Positions 33,294 to 43,338 of a DNA stretch of 64,000 nucleotides are shown here, piece after piece; position 1 is the first letter of the stretch, and every line of letters begins with the position of its first letter. The stretch comes from CAVYUC01 sp963783085 (GTDB taxonomy: Bacteria; Bacteroidota; Bacteroidia; Bacteroidales; Prolixibacteraceae). The stretch is from positions 1-64,000 of the forward strand of contig CAWAMJ010000011.1 of the NCBI GenBank assembly GCA_963783085.1. Direction: 5' to 3'. Under the pieces are notes generated by a model, which saw only the letters and a list, made by a program, of their open reading frames with translations, did not search any database and was not told where the DNA came from. The position numbers were made by a program, and so were the translations under genes.

Positions 33294-36233
33294 TTATTTG
33301 AAAAGCTCTATAATCTCCTCTTTGGACACCGCTGTAAATGGATTGTTCGAATTGATAAATTTATCGGCCAGCAGGCTTTTCCGGTTTTTGAGAAGTTGTA
33401 TCTTTTCCTCGATGGAATTTTCGGTGATGAAGCGATAGACGAACACGTGCTTGTCCTGTCCGATGCGGTGGGCGCGGTTAATCGCCTGGTTTTCGGCCGC
33501 GGGATTCCACCATGGGTCGATGATGAAAACGTAATCAGCTTCGGTGAGGTTTAGCCCTACTCCACCCGCTTTCAGCGAAATCAGGAAAATACGGTTTTGC
33601 GGATCCTCCTGAAACTGCCGGATCACTTCTTCGCGCTTAGTAGTTTGTCCGGTAAGTTTGCTGTATTTCCAGCCAAAAACTTTTATTTGCTGCTCGATTA
33701 ATTCGAGGTGTTTTACAAACGACGAAAAAATGAGCACCTTGTGGTTTTCGGCCATCAGGTTTTCGAGCATCATAAAAATTTCCTGGAATTTACCGGAATC
33801 ATCCTGGCTGTCGGTTTTGAGCAGCGACGGATGATTTGCCAGTTGCCGCAGCCGGGTTAACCCCTGTAAAACCACAAAACCGGCTTTTGCCATTCCTTCA
33901 GTTTCAATACTTGATAAAATAGTATTTCGAATAATGGACTTTTCCTTTTCGTATATTTTTTGCTGATCATCGGTCATGTCGCAGTAAATAACCTGTTCCA
34001 TCAGCGGCGGCAGGTCTTTGGCCACTTCTTCTTTCGTGCGCCGCAGGATAAACGGCTGGATCATCACACGCAGTTTTTCCTGTTGCTCTGCGTTGTTGTG
34101 CTTTTCGATGGGAGTAATGAAAAAGCGTTTAAAAAACGCCTGGTTGCCTAAAATTCCTTTGTTCAGGAAGTTCATTTGCGACCATAAATCCGACAATGAA
34201 TTTTCAATGGGCGTTCCCGTTAAAACCAGCCGATGCGTCGATTTCAGTTCCATAATAGCCCGATACGTTTTGGACGACGGGTTTTTGATATACTGGCTTT
34301 CATCGAGTGCCAGGTAAAAAAAAGTGACAGGAGCCAGCATTTCAAAATCGTTGCGCACCGTTCCGTAAGTGGTTAAAATGATGTCGAAAAACTGCGATGC
34401 TTTTACAAATTCCGCCGCATTTTTTCGCTGGATGCCAATGTGTTTGTAAACCTTCAGCGACGGCGTAAATTTTTTGATTTCTGCTTCCCAGTTATGCACC
34501 AGCGAAGTAGGCAAAACAACCAGGCTGGCGGATTGGCTTTCTCCTTCGTTTGGTTTATCCGGAAAAAGGCTCAACTGGCTGTTACCGGCAAATGGAACAG
34601 CCGTTTGTATTTCCGGATCCGGTCGTTTTAACTTCAGCAACAATGTGAGCGTTTGCAGCGTTTTTCCCAATCCCATGTCATCGGCCAGACAACCGCCAAA
34701 TCTGTTTTCCTTTAGTTTGAACATCCACTGAAAACCTTCTTTCTGATAATGGCGAAGGTTTGCGTTTAAATTCTCGGGCAATGTTATTTCTTCCCCTTTT
34801 TTTGCCATTTGCTGAAACCAACCTGCAATGGTATCGCCGGATTCTTGCAAAACGTTATGCAGCAGCGAATAGTAATGTTTTTCAAACTGCATTTTTTCAC
34901 CCTGAATTTTACTGAACGGAATTAACCCTTTGTACCGCGCAAACCATTCTTCGGGTAACACCGCCACTTCGCCGTTGGGCAATTCAAATTCGCGAATGTC
35001 GTTCAATATGTATTTTTTCAGCTTGATGAACGGAAAGCTGAATTCGCCAAAATGCACCGTTGCATAAACATCGAACCAGTCGCCCGAATTCGTGGTTTTT
35101 ACCTCCAGCCGCTGTGTTCCGGTAAAATAGGTTTTACCCAGCTTTTCCTGTGAAACATGTAGCCCGTTTTTCTCCAGGCTCATACGATTTTCATTCAACC
35201 AATTCACAAAAAAATGCATTGCCTCTTCGTTTTCCAGCATTTCAATTCCGGGGAGTGTAAAATATCCACCGGCTTCTTTTAAACCCGCTTTTTTTATTTT
35301 CTCAAGAATATTATTTTCCCAGTCGAAATCGCGGTTAATCTTTTTAAAAATGAACCGGTTATTTTCCTTTTTCAGGTTCACGGCAGTTTTTCGGGCGGAG
35401 CCGGTTTGAAATTTCTCGTCGCCGTAAACATAATGCAGGACGAGGCAGGGCTCGTATTGCAGATTTCTCTCCAGCGACAAAACTGCTTGTTTTTCAAAGC
35501 CGTCTTCGAGTATGTCAAATCCTTTTGCCACGGCTTCAAAATCGCGGATGGTATTTAACATGAAACCTGCATAATATTTATCTTCAATGGAATTTGATAC
35601 CGATACGGTGTCCTTCCCAAAAAAAGGCATTAGTTTTTTGGCTTTCAATTTTTCAAAAGCGATAAGCCGGCCGCGATGGACCATCAGGCATGGATTGTTG
35701 GTTATGATTTTTATATTCTGGTTTTGAAGCGGAACTTCCTTGTCGCCCAAAAATACGCGCAACCGGTATTTTGTTTCGGTTTCCGTACGTTCGAAATAAT
35801 ACACCGGTTTTGCAAAAAATGGTTGAACATGAATTTCATCTTCGTCATACAGATTGGCATATTTCACTTCTTTATTCAGCAACCGCACCGGGCTCAGCAT
35901 TAAAATGGCCGTAATCTGAAACATACATTTTTCGAGGTGCGGAATGACGTATTTATCGAATTTTTGTGTTTCTAATCCGCCGAAAAATTCTTTAACGTTT
36001 TTAGCCCGCGAGAATTTTCTCATCAACCGTTCATCGCTGTATTTTTCTATTAATTCAACGAGCTCTTTTTCATAAGGCTTGAAATCATAGTCGGAATTAT
36101 TGTTCAAATCCCGCTTCTTAACCAGGCTTTTCACCGTATAAAATTTCTCTTTTTTCTCAATAAGATATGCCGCGAAAACACTGCCGAGATAGCGGTGTTG
36201 GGTCAATGCAACAATAAATTCGGTTTTTTCCAT
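33294..36233 (-). CDS. SNF2-family (Swi2/Snf2, HepA-like) DNA helicase
   Basis: 979 residues. The N-terminal ~480 residues are family-specific, with no SWIM zinc finger seen. The SNF2 ATPase follows: motif I DDMGLGKT near residue 520, motif II in ALDESQYIKNP near 642 (DESQ instead of DEAQ), motif III LTGTPIENSLSDLWSQMNFL, and the second RecA lobe with LTGQTTKREEVIRQF, LISLKAGGVGLNLTEADYVFIIDPWWNPAAENQAINRAHRIGQ (motif VI near 922). These enzymes translocate on duplex DNA to remodel protein-DNA complexes. It is a lone minus-strand gene flanked by repeats. Role in repair or transcription recycling is inferred only. Confidence 0.93.
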   Translation of the reverse strand: MEKTEFIVALTQHRYLGSVFAAYLIEKKEKFYTVKSLVKKRDLNNNSDYDFKPYEKELVELIEKYSDERLMRKFSRAKNVKEFFGGLETQKFDKYVIPHLEKCMFQITAILMLSPVRLLNKEVKYANLYDEDEIHVQPFFAKPVYYFERTETETKYRLRVFLGDKEVPLQNQNIKIITNNPCLMVHRGRLIAFEKLKAKKLMPFFGKDTVSVSNSIEDKYYAGFMLNTIRDFEAVAKGFDILEDGFEKQAVLSLERNLQYEPCLVLHYVYGDEKFQTGSARKTAVNLKKENNRFIFKKINRDFDWENNILEKIKKAGLKEAGGYFTLPGIEMLENEEAMHFFVNWLNENRMSLEKNGLHVSQEKLGKTYFTGTQRLEVKTTNSGDWFDVYATVHFGEFSFPFIKLKKYILNDIREFELPNGEVAVLPEEWFARYKGLIPFSKIQGEKMQFEKHYYSLLHNVLQESGDTIAGWFQQMAKKGEEITLPENLNANLRHYQKEGFQWMFKLKENRFGGCLADDMGLGKTLQTLTLLLKLKRPDPEIQTAVPFAGNSQLSLFPDKPNEGESQSASLVVLPTSLVHNWEAEIKKFTPSLKVYKHIGIQRKNAAEFVKASQFFDIILTTYGTVRNDFEMLAPVTFFYLALDESQYIKNPSSKTYRAIMELKSTHRLVLTGTPIENSLSDLWSQMNFLNKGILGNQAFFKRFFITPIEKHNNAEQQEKLRVMIQPFILRRTKEEVAKDLPPLMEQVIYCDMTDDQQKIYEKEKSIIRNTILSSIETEGMAKAGFVVLQGLTRLRQLANHPSLLKTDSQDDSGKFQEIFMMLENLMAENHKVLIFSSFVKHLELIEQQIKVFGWKYSKLTGQTTKREEVIRQFQEDPQNRIFLISLKAGGVGLNLTEADYVFIIDPWWNPAAENQAINRAHRIGQDKHVFVYRFITENSIEEKIQLLKNRKSLLADKFINSNNPFTAVSKEEIIELFK

Positions 36234-36456
36234 TATTTTTTATGCTATTGAAAGCCAGTTGAAAAATATAATCCTGCTGAACAAAATAATTTTCACCGGG
36301 CAAACTTCAAATATACAAACGGAACATTTAACACGAAAAAAGGCTCGTAAAAGAATGCGAATAATTAATGGTAAACGGAGTTTTGAAAAAAAGTACAATT
36401 TTCTTTCGCCTGCCAACCGGTTCAAATGCTTACCTTTATGCTAAATTTTATCAACA

Positions 36457-37104
36457 ATGAACGAGCTATTTGTTAAGCAGATCAGCAAAAAAGGCAAGGC
36501 GACTTTACACGAAGCTGCACACCTTCTTGAAAGACAGACCGTAAGCCATCCAATCCAGGTTATTAACTGGAAGGAATTTCCATATAAGCCAAATGTTTCA
36601 TTCCGGATTGCACATACCGGCGATGAAATCTGGCTGAAATTTTACGTCACTGAAAAACATATCCTTGCACGTGAAACCAATATCAACGGCGCGGTTCATA
36701 AAGACAGTTGCGTGGAATTTTTTGTTTCCCTCGACGGGAAAAATTATTACAACTTCGAGTTTAACTGTATCGGGACCATTCATCTTGCTTATGGTCCGGG
36801 GCGTGGAAAACGGCAATTTGCCGCGCCGGAAATCATCAAACAAATTGGCATTGAACCGTCGTTGGGAAACCAGCCTTTCGAAGAAAAAACAGGTGCATTC
36901 GACTGGGAACTCATGATACGAATTCCCGTAAAAAGTTTTACGTTCGACAGCATTTCGCCGTTGAACAACAAAAAAGCCACGGCCAATTTCTATAAGTGTG
37001 GCGACGACAGTTCGGAACCGCATTACGTCACCTGGAATCCGGTAAAAACAGCAAATCCGGATTACCACCGGCCTGAATTTTTTGGCAAAATCTGGTTCGA
37101 GTAA
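36457..37104 (+). CDS. CBM9-like carbohydrate-binding (DOMON-type) protein
   Basis: 215 residues. The beta-sandwich resembles family-9-like carbohydrate-binding modules: INWKEFPYKPNVSFRIAHTGDEIWLKFYVTE, KDSCVEFFVSLDGKNYYNFEFNCIGTIHLAYGPGR, WELMIRIPVKSF, ATANFYKCGDDSSEPHYVTWNPV and HRPEFFGKIWFE. No signal peptide is visible, so it may be cytoplasmic or start elsewhere. Proteins of this group are widespread in Bacteroidota as stand-alone modules; the ligand is unknown. It is 38 bases upstream of the AI-2E-type transporter gene on the same strand. Confidence 0.82.
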   Translation: MNELFVKQISKKGKATLHEAAHLLERQTVSHPIQVINWKEFPYKPNVSFRIAHTGDEIWLKFYVTEKHILARETNINGAVHKDSCVEFFVSLDGKNYYNFEFNCIGTIHLAYGPGRGKRQFAAPEIIKQIGIEPSLGNQPFEEKTGAFDWELMIRIPVKSFTFDSISPLNNKKATANFYKCGDDSSEPHYVTWNPVKTANPDYHRPEFFGKIWFE

Positions 37105-37142
37105 TTCCAAAAACATCGATTTTCAAATCAAGAATAAAACAC

Positions 37143-38240
37143 ATGAAACAAAAAACGCTCTCTTTTCAGCAAGTGGCCTATATTTTTGTTGTGGTTGTAC
37201 TGGGATACCTCATTCTCGAGCGGGGAAAATTCCTGCTGGCGCCGCTGGCATTTTCCATCATTTTCACGATTATGCTGTTGCCATTGTGCAACTTTTTCGA
37301 AAGGTTGGTAAAACGCAGGGTTCCCGCTATTTTGCTTACCCTCCTCAGTGTAATTATCGGTTTGGGTATAATCATCACCTTGTTTTCCGTTCAGTTAACC
37401 GCCATTATCAATAACCTTGAAAACATTACCGGCAAAATTGGCGAAGGACTCCAAAGCATTTTCGACTGGTTAAACCGAAACTTTGATTTTCAGGAATCGG
37501 ACATAAAAGATAACATCCCGAAACTGGCTGAAAATTCGGTGGCATTTGTTCAAAAAGGGATTACTTCCGTAACATCGTTCATTTTCAACTTGTTTTTTGT
37601 GATTCTGCTGGTTTTCTTTCTGCTCTGGTACCAGTATAATTTCAAGCAGTTCATTCTCATACAGGCAAGCGCCGAAAAGAAGGAGAATTTACAGGACATT
37701 CTTCAGAAAATACAATCTACCATTCAGAAATATCTGTATGGATTATTGCTTGTAATTGGAATACTTGCGGTTTTAAACAGTGTGGGATTGCTGATTATCG
37801 GCATCGATTACGCAATTTTCTGGGGAGTGTTGGCCGCGTTTTTGGCTGTTATTCCATACATCGGCACAACATTGGGCGGCACGCTGCCATTCCTTTATGC
37901 CATTGCTACTACCGATAACTGGTGGCAGCCGGCGGCTGTTGTCGGCATGTATGTGATCATTCAAAACCTCGAAGGAAACATTATTACTCCAAAAGTTGTG
38001 GGCAGCAGTGTTTCCATCAATCCGCTGATTGCGTTGGTTGCCATTATTTTCGGCGGTTTTGTTTGGGGAATTGCAGGAATCATACTCGCAATTCCAGCCA
38101 TTGGCTGCGTAAAAATTATTTTGGACCACAGCAGCCGCACAAAACCTGTTGCTTTTTTACTGAGCAACAAAATGCACCAAAAAGACGAGTCATACTGGCA
38201 AGAGATGGACACAAGCAAACACCGGCTCAACCGCAAGTAA
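37143..38240 (+). CDS. AI-2E family (PerM-like) membrane transporter
   Basis: 365 residues with about eight membrane helices: FQQVAYIFVVVVLGYLIL, the AFSIIFTIMLLPLCNFFERL hairpin, VPAILLTLLSVIIGLGIIITLF, a polar extracytoplasmic stretch (~85-135), SFIFNLFFVILLVFFLLW, and a C-terminal bundle with IPYIGTTLGGTLPF, EGNIITPKVVGSSVSINPLIALVAIIFGG and GIAGIILAIPAIGCVKII. That last block is the family hallmark. Members export autoinducer-2 or act as sodium/proton or other permeases, so the true substrate is open. Confidence 0.9.
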   Translation: MKQKTLSFQQVAYIFVVVVLGYLILERGKFLLAPLAFSIIFTIMLLPLCNFFERLVKRRVPAILLTLLSVIIGLGIIITLFSVQLTAIINNLENITGKIGEGLQSIFDWLNRNFDFQESDIKDNIPKLAENSVAFVQKGITSVTSFIFNLFFVILLVFFLLWYQYNFKQFILIQASAEKKENLQDILQKIQSTIQKYLYGLLLVIGILAVLNSVGLLIIGIDYAIFWGVLAAFLAVIPYIGTTLGGTLPFLYAIATTDNWWQPAAVVGMYVIIQNLEGNIITPKVVGSSVSINPLIALVAIIFGGFVWGIAGIILAIPAIGCVKIILDHSSRTKPVAFLLSNKMHQKDESYWQEMDTSKHRLNRK

Positions 38241-38268
38241 GTAACCGTTTAAGTAGCTTATTCTGTTT

Positions 38269-39519
38269 TTAAAATTCCACCGTTACCGCGCCCTGCTCCC
38301 TGTGCAAATCAATGGTTTGGGTTTCGCCGCCGACGGTAATTTTGTACTTCCCGAAAAACGCCGGAACTGTGTACTGGCCGTTGCTGCCGGTTTTACCGGT
38401 TTCCGTGGTCCACCATTTGTCAAAAACCAAATCGTGATAAGCTTTTGCGGCCGGGGTCGGTGTCCAGTCGCGTTTGTATAACGATGATTGCGGAATCCAG
38501 TTGGCGCCTTCCCAAAATCCCCACATCAGAATACCTTCCACAGCCGGATGCGCAAAACAAATGGTGTAATAATCCACCAAATCTTTTGCCTTTTGCTGTT
38601 CGGCTTCGGGTGTCATTTCCAGGTCGCGGTTGCGGTAATATTGTGAGCGTTGTCCGGGAATGTTGAATTCAGTAACGCGGATCGGAAGATGAAATTGTGC
38701 CAGTGAATCGAGCGCCCTTTTCAATTCGGCGCGGTCGAAAGAATCTCCGTGAAGGTGCCCCTGCACACCAATTCCGGCGATGGGAACCCCCTGCTTTTGC
38801 AGCAACCGGATGTGCGCCATGTAATCGTCCAGTTTATTTCCGGTGAGAATATCGTAGTCGTTCACAAACAATCTGATTTCAGGATCGCCGTTGTGCGCCC
38901 ACTGCGCCATTTTTTTGGTAATATCACCGCCCAACCGTTCTTCGTAATAATTCCCGTGAATCATTTCGTTGTTCAAATCGTATTCGGCAAAACGGCCTTT
39001 GTATTTCGAAGTGATGGTTTCCGCCCTGTTTTTCAGTGTTTTCTCCAATTCTTCGTCGGGCAATTCCTTCACCCACGGCTGAACAAATTTTTCAATTCCC
39101 CAGAAAAGGTTGTGGCCCCGGAGCGGAATGTTGTTTTCTTCCGTCCATTTCAGCATGGCATCCACCATCGAGTAGTTTACTTCTCCTTTATGGCGTTCCA
39201 TGCTCGCCCATTTCACTGCATTCTCTGTTACCGCCGAATTAAAATTTTCAAGGAATTTTTCTTTGTATTGCTTTTGATCTTCATCCGCTGCCCAGCCGCC
39301 AAAAATGCCATCGCTCAGGGCGCAGCCAAACCAAAATTCGTGGTTCACCTGCGCGATGTTTACTATCGAGCCAGGTTTGGCTTTCACTGTAATTTCACCC
39401 ATCCGGTATCTGGCAACCGACTTGTCCAAATCGCTGTTCTGTGCGAAAACCGGTGTTAACAATGCAATTTGAATGGCGACAATCGTCAGAGTCGAAAAAA
39501 ACTTTTCCCACGTATTCAT
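38269..39519 (-). CDS. GH10 endo-xylanase, secreted
   Basis: From Met at 39519 (MNTWEKFF) the protein has 416 residues and a signal peptide (to VFAQ, 26). The frame is open to 39666, but those residues lack leader character. GH10 hallmarks: TENAVKWASMERHKGE, RGHNLFW, acid/base Glu185 in DLNNEMIHGN, VNDYDIL, GIGVQGHLHG, nucleophile Glu284 in RVTEFNIPGQ, and LMWGFWEGANWIP. The last ~45 residues form a small beta domain (YTVPAFFGKYKITVGGETQTIDL). It hydrolyses internal beta-1,4-xylan bonds. It stands alone here, but the CE2-like esterase at 15 kb could serve the same substrate. Confidence 0.93.
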   Translation of the reverse strand: MNTWEKFFSTLTIVAIQIALLTPVFAQNSDLDKSVARYRMGEITVKAKPGSIVNIAQVNHEFWFGCALSDGIFGGWAADEDQKQYKEKFLENFNSAVTENAVKWASMERHKGEVNYSMVDAMLKWTEENNIPLRGHNLFWGIEKFVQPWVKELPDEELEKTLKNRAETITSKYKGRFAEYDLNNEMIHGNYYEERLGGDITKKMAQWAHNGDPEIRLFVNDYDILTGNKLDDYMAHIRLLQKQGVPIAGIGVQGHLHGDSFDRAELKRALDSLAQFHLPIRVTEFNIPGQRSQYYRNRDLEMTPEAEQQKAKDLVDYYTICFAHPAVEGILMWGFWEGANWIPQSSLYKRDWTPTPAAKAYHDLVFDKWWTTETGKTGSNGQYTVPAFFGKYKITVGGETQTIDLHREQGAVTVEF

Positions 39520-39698
39520 TTTTACAAGATTTAATTGAGATTCGATGTTTTTATTTTGCCTGATTAAACCAGGCATACAAGTATAATCAATCCGCCTAAT
39601 TCCTGAAACCCTTTTAAAGTTTTTCAAATAAACTGAATGGGTTTTCGTTTGTTTAAACCGCATCAAGCTGGAATCGGACAGTTACATTTAAATTTGGC

Positions 39699-40238
39699 AT
39701 GAAACAGGAAAACCGGGATTTTGTAATCCTTGTAGATAAAAACGACAACGACATTGGCCGGGCCGAAAAACTGGAAGCCCACCGGAAAGCGCAGCTTCAC
39801 AGGGCGATTTCTGTATTTATCTGCAACACAAAAGGCCAGTGGCTGTTGCAACGTCGGGCATTGAACAAATATCATTCAAAAGGGTTGTGGACGAACACCT
39901 GCTGCAGCCATCCTTTCCCCGGTGAAACCAACCTGGCTGCCGCGCATCGCCGATTGATGCAGGAAATGGGACTTTCGTGCGAACTCTCCGAAATTTTCTG
40001 TTTCACCTACAAAGAAAAACTGGACAATGGCCTCACCGAACACGAACTCGACCATGTTTTTGTTGGGATAACCGACGAAAAACCTTCCATAAATGCCAAC
40101 GAAGTTAAAGAATGGAAGTACATCGGATATTCAGCACTGAAAAATGAAATTGAAGGCACACCGGAAAATTATACCGTCTGGTTTAAAAAAATATTTGAAA
40201 AAGTAAATCTGCACCTTCGGGAGAAACCATTGAAATAA
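39699..40238 (+). CDS. idi: Isopentenyl-diphosphate delta-isomerase, type 1
   Basis: 179 residues of the Nudix-type isomerase. Active-site cysteine in LWTNTCCSHP (Cys68), the metal-binding histidines around HRAISVFI and CSHP, and the catalytic glutamate in LTEHELDHVF (Glu116). It interconverts isopentenyl and dimethylallyl diphosphate in the cytoplasm, feeding quinone, carotenoid and lipid-carrier synthesis. It is a short single gene. The reading frame begins close behind the divergent xylanase gene. No other isoprenoid genes are in view. Confidence 0.95.
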   Translation: MKQENRDFVILVDKNDNDIGRAEKLEAHRKAQLHRAISVFICNTKGQWLLQRRALNKYHSKGLWTNTCCSHPFPGETNLAAAHRRLMQEMGLSCELSEIFCFTYKEKLDNGLTEHELDHVFVGITDEKPSINANEVKEWKYIGYSALKNEIEGTPENYTVWFKKIFEKVNLHLREKPLK

Positions 40239-40425
40239 AACCGAAAACCCGAAGGTGTTTGTGTTTAAAATTGCTGATTTTAACTGTCAGTTATTTCTCA
40301 ATTGTTGCGGTAATTCCAATTTTAATTTCGGCAACCGGTAAACAAAACGGTTTTAAAAACATTCTACTGTTAATTCCCCGGCAGCTCGCCATGGGATTAA
40401 TTATTTACACGTTAAAATTTGGCAA

Positions 40426-42996
40426 ATGAAACAACTTGAAATATTAAAAGAACAACTCGGGAAACCGTATTACGATCTTGAATTTCTGTTGAACTGTTTT
40501 AAGGAGGTTCTGCTGGAAAACGGCGAAACTGAACTGGCCCGGCAAATTCCCTGGATTTGCGACGACTGTGCTTACAACAACATCATTTTTTCGCAAAAGC
40601 ATTTTCACATGTTTTCGGTTTGTTACCAGTTGTTGAATTTGGCTGAAACCAACGGCGCCGTGCAAAACCGGAGAAAAGCAGAAGAAGAAAATTCATTGAG
40701 TTCTGTTAACGGATTGTGGGCAAACAGTTTGAAAATTCTGAAAGAAAATGGGATTTCAGAAAACCAGATTGCTGAAATATTCAGCGAAATTGAAGTAGAA
40801 CCCGTTTTAACGGCCCACCCCACCGAAGCAAAACGGCCGGTTGTTTTAAAATACTACCGCGAATTGTACCTGTTACTGGTAAGCCTGGAAAATTCGATGT
40901 ACAATTCGTATGAAAATGATGAATTCAGAAACGAAATCAAGCGGCTGATAACATCAATTTGGTACATCGATGAGTATTACATGGAAAAACCAAAAGTGGA
41001 AACCGAGCTCGACAACGTCATCCATTATTTCGTGAATGTTTTTCCGGAAATCATAAACCTGCTGAACAGGAGATTGGTACAAGCGTGGAAGGAAGCCGGA
41101 TTTGGCCAGTCGCGGCTTGTGGAAAACAACAATTTCCCACTGCTGAAATTTGGCACGTGGATTGGCGGCGACCGCGACGGGCACCCGCTGGTAACAGCCG
41201 AAGTTACGCGGCAAAGCCTGATGAAACTCCGGCTAAATGCATTTATCATTCTCCGGAACGAACTGGTGAAACTCTCGGAAAACCTGAGTTTTTATGTTCA
41301 CCTGAACGATCTTCCCGAAGATATAGCAAACCGTTTTTCGGACATTGTTTCTGAAATCGGCGGCGAATTAAAACCGGTGATTTCAGCCAACCACAACGAA
41401 GCTTTTAAGTTGTTCGTGCTGATGCTGATCGAAAAACTGCCGATTAATATCGGGAAAGCCCGGGCGTTTGAACTCGTGGATAAAAAAGGAAGTTACACCA
41501 AATCGGAACAGTTGATTTCCGACCTGTTGTTGCTGAAATCGTCGCTAAAAACATTTGGCGTTTCAAAACTGGCTGATTATTCGGTGAACCATTCCATTCA
41601 AATTGTAAAAACATTTGGTTTTCACCTGGCGGAACTCGACATCAGGCAAAACAGCAGTTATTACGAAAAAGCGCTGATTCAGATTGTAAACGAATCGAAA
41701 ACACGCGACCAATTGCCTGATGAAATTTCAGGAGAAGAAAAACACCGGCTCATTTTTAACGAACTGAAAACCAACCGGCCGTTTATCCGAAATTGGGATA
41801 CCCTGCCCCGTGAAGCGAAAAGCGTTCTCGATTGTTTCGCCGTGTTAAGAAACCATATTTCAGTATACTCCTGTCATACATTGGGTTCGCTTATAATAAG
41901 CATGAGCCGTGACATCGATGATTTGATGATGGTTTATATTCTGGCGCGTGAGGCTGGCCTAACGTTTTTTGAAGGTTCGCTGGGAATTAAACTGCATGTG
42001 GTCCCGTTGTTTGAAACCATCGAAGATTTACTGAACAGCCCGGCAGTGATGGACCGGTATTTTAGCCTGAAAGAAGTGCAAAACAGCCTGGAATATCAGC
42101 GCAAAGAGCGAAACCAGCGGCACAAAATTCAGGAAATAATGATTGGGTACAGTGACAGTAACAAAGATGGCGGAATACTGGCCAGCTCCTGGTACCTCTA
42201 CAAAGCGCAGCGCGAAATTTCGGAAGTGGCGAAAAAGTACGGAATTAAAATCAAATTTTTCCATGGAAAAGGCGGTTCGATTAGCCGCGGCGCCGGACCG
42301 GTACATTGGTTTTTGCGCTCACTGCCGCATGGTACGCTTTCCGGAAAATTTAAAATTACCGAACAGGGAGAAACCATCGAGAAAAAGTTTGCCAATAAAA
42401 TAAATGCTGCCTATAATCTCGAACTGATGATTTCCGGAACAACGCTGAACACGCTGCTTCACCAGAATGTTTCGCAACCTGAAAATGAAGCGGTGGAAAT
42501 CCTGGAATATATGGGAATGGAAAGTTTCAACATTTACAACGAATTGCTCAACAACGAACATTTCCTGGAATTTTATCAGCAGGCAACTCCCATCGATGTG
42601 ATTGAGCAAAGCAAAATCGGTTCGCGCCCGGCCCGTCGCACCGGCAAACGCACATTCGCCGATTTGCGCGCCATTCCGTGGGTTTTCAGTTGGGGACAAT
42701 CGCGCTACCACATTACAAGTTGGTACGGAGTTGGTTCAACCCTGGAAAAGATGCGCCGTGAATTTCCGGAAAAGTACAACAAATTAAAGGAGTTCATCCA
42801 TTCCAACCATTTCGTGAGGTACATTCTTACAAATATAGACACCAGCCTGGCCAGCACCGACGAGGAAATCATGAAAATGTATGCGGGTCTGGTTGAAAAT
42901 CCGGAAGTTCGGAATGCTATTCTTACCGCTCCTGTTAAACGAATTCGAAAAAACCGGCAAACTGATGCAGGAACTGCTTGGCCGGCCAATGAATGA
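40426..42996 (+). CDS. ppc: Phosphoenolpyruvate carboxylase, C-terminus lost by frameshift
   Basis: The open frame gives 856 residues, of which about 832 are native. Catalytic histidine in VEPVLTAHPTEAKRP (~residue 130), KFGTWIGGDRDGHP, AELDIRQNSSYYE, MIGYSDSNKDGG (~575), FFHGKGGSISRGAGP (~617), and SRPARRTGKRTFADLRAIPWVFSWGQSR are all present. Near 42922 the frame shifts by +1. The natural tail continues in other frames through MQELLGRPMNERRKNH to the AMGTTG terminus at 43190, with a second +1 shift near 43097. The repaired length is 920 residues, normal for the family. The enzyme makes oxaloacetate from PEP and bicarbonate. The lost tail normally contributes catalytic and allosteric residues. 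Confidence 0.9.
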   Translation: MKQLEILKEQLGKPYYDLEFLLNCFKEVLLENGETELARQIPWICDDCAYNNIIFSQKHFHMFSVCYQLLNLAETNGAVQNRRKAEEENSLSSVNGLWANSLKILKENGISENQIAEIFSEIEVEPVLTAHPTEAKRPVVLKYYRELYLLLVSLENSMYNSYENDEFRNEIKRLITSIWYIDEYYMEKPKVETELDNVIHYFVNVFPEIINLLNRRLVQAWKEAGFGQSRLVENNNFPLLKFGTWIGGDRDGHPLVTAEVTRQSLMKLRLNAFIILRNELVKLSENLSFYVHLNDLPEDIANRFSDIVSEIGGELKPVISANHNEAFKLFVLMLIEKLPINIGKARAFELVDKKGSYTKSEQLISDLLLLKSSLKTFGVSKLADYSVNHSIQIVKTFGFHLAELDIRQNSSYYEKALIQIVNESKTRDQLPDEISGEEKHRLIFNELKTNRPFIRNWDTLPREAKSVLDCFAVLRNHISVYSCHTLGSLIISMSRDIDDLMMVYILAREAGLTFFEGSLGIKLHVVPLFETIEDLLNSPAVMDRYFSLKEVQNSLEYQRKERNQRHKIQEIMIGYSDSNKDGGILASSWYLYKAQREISEVAKKYGIKIKFFHGKGGSISRGAGPVHWFLRSLPHGTLSGKFKITEQGETIEKKFANKINAAYNLELMISGTTLNTLLHQNVSQPENEAVEILEYMGMESFNIYNELLNNEHFLEFYQQATPIDVIEQSKIGSRPARRTGKRTFADLRAIPWVFSWGQSRYHITSWYGVGSTLEKMRREFPEKYNKLKEFIHSNHFVRYILTNIDTSLASTDEEIMKMYAGLVENPEVRNAILTAPVKRIRKNRQTDAGTAWPANE

Positions 42997-43190
42997 ACGG
43001 AGAAAGAACCACTTCTACTCCACCAATCTGCGGGCCGAAGCACTGGATGTGCTGCACAAAAATCAGGTAAAAATACTGCGGCAATGGAGAAAATCATGAA
43101 AATTTGGACGCCGGTGAAAAAGAAAAACTGTTGAACGAGCTTTTAATTTCTGTAAATGCCATTGCCAACGCCATGGGCACAACCGGATAA
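42925..43190 (+). pseudogene. ppc: Out-of-frame C-terminal tail of PEP carboxylase
   Basis: From about 42925 the +1 frame reads LLLNEFEKTGKLMQELLG and then NLRAEALDVLHKNQVKILRQWRKS, ending at 43099. Skipping one base at 43097 continues as ENLDAGEKEKLLNELLISVN and ends AMGTTG-stop at 43188-43190. This matches the expected PEP carboxylase end. It belongs to the preceding gene and is not an independent protein. Confidence 0.85.
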
Positions 43191-43338
43191 AGCAGTATAA
43201 CCTGCCTGTTCAATTCAATTTAATATTTCGTACCCCCGGAAAGATTTTTATTCTTAAAAAACTTTCTTAAATTCATTGCATTATTTAACAATTACTTGCT
43301 TTACCAATAAATTTAAATTAAACCTAAAATTAAAAAGA

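Noticed and set aside
38749..39459. 236-codon plus-strand open frame
   Set aside because: It lies entirely inside the GH10 xylanase gene on the opposite strand, which has complete catalytic motifs.
39681..39700. Perfect Bacteroidota -7-like TAAATTTG just before idi
   Set aside because: It ends 2 bases before the ATG, so transcription would start at or inside the codon, and no -33 TTG lies at the right distance. It is probably chance in AT-rich DNA.
42143..42403. Short frames on both strands inside the PEP carboxylase gene
   Set aside because: They are shadows of a strongly conserved coding region.
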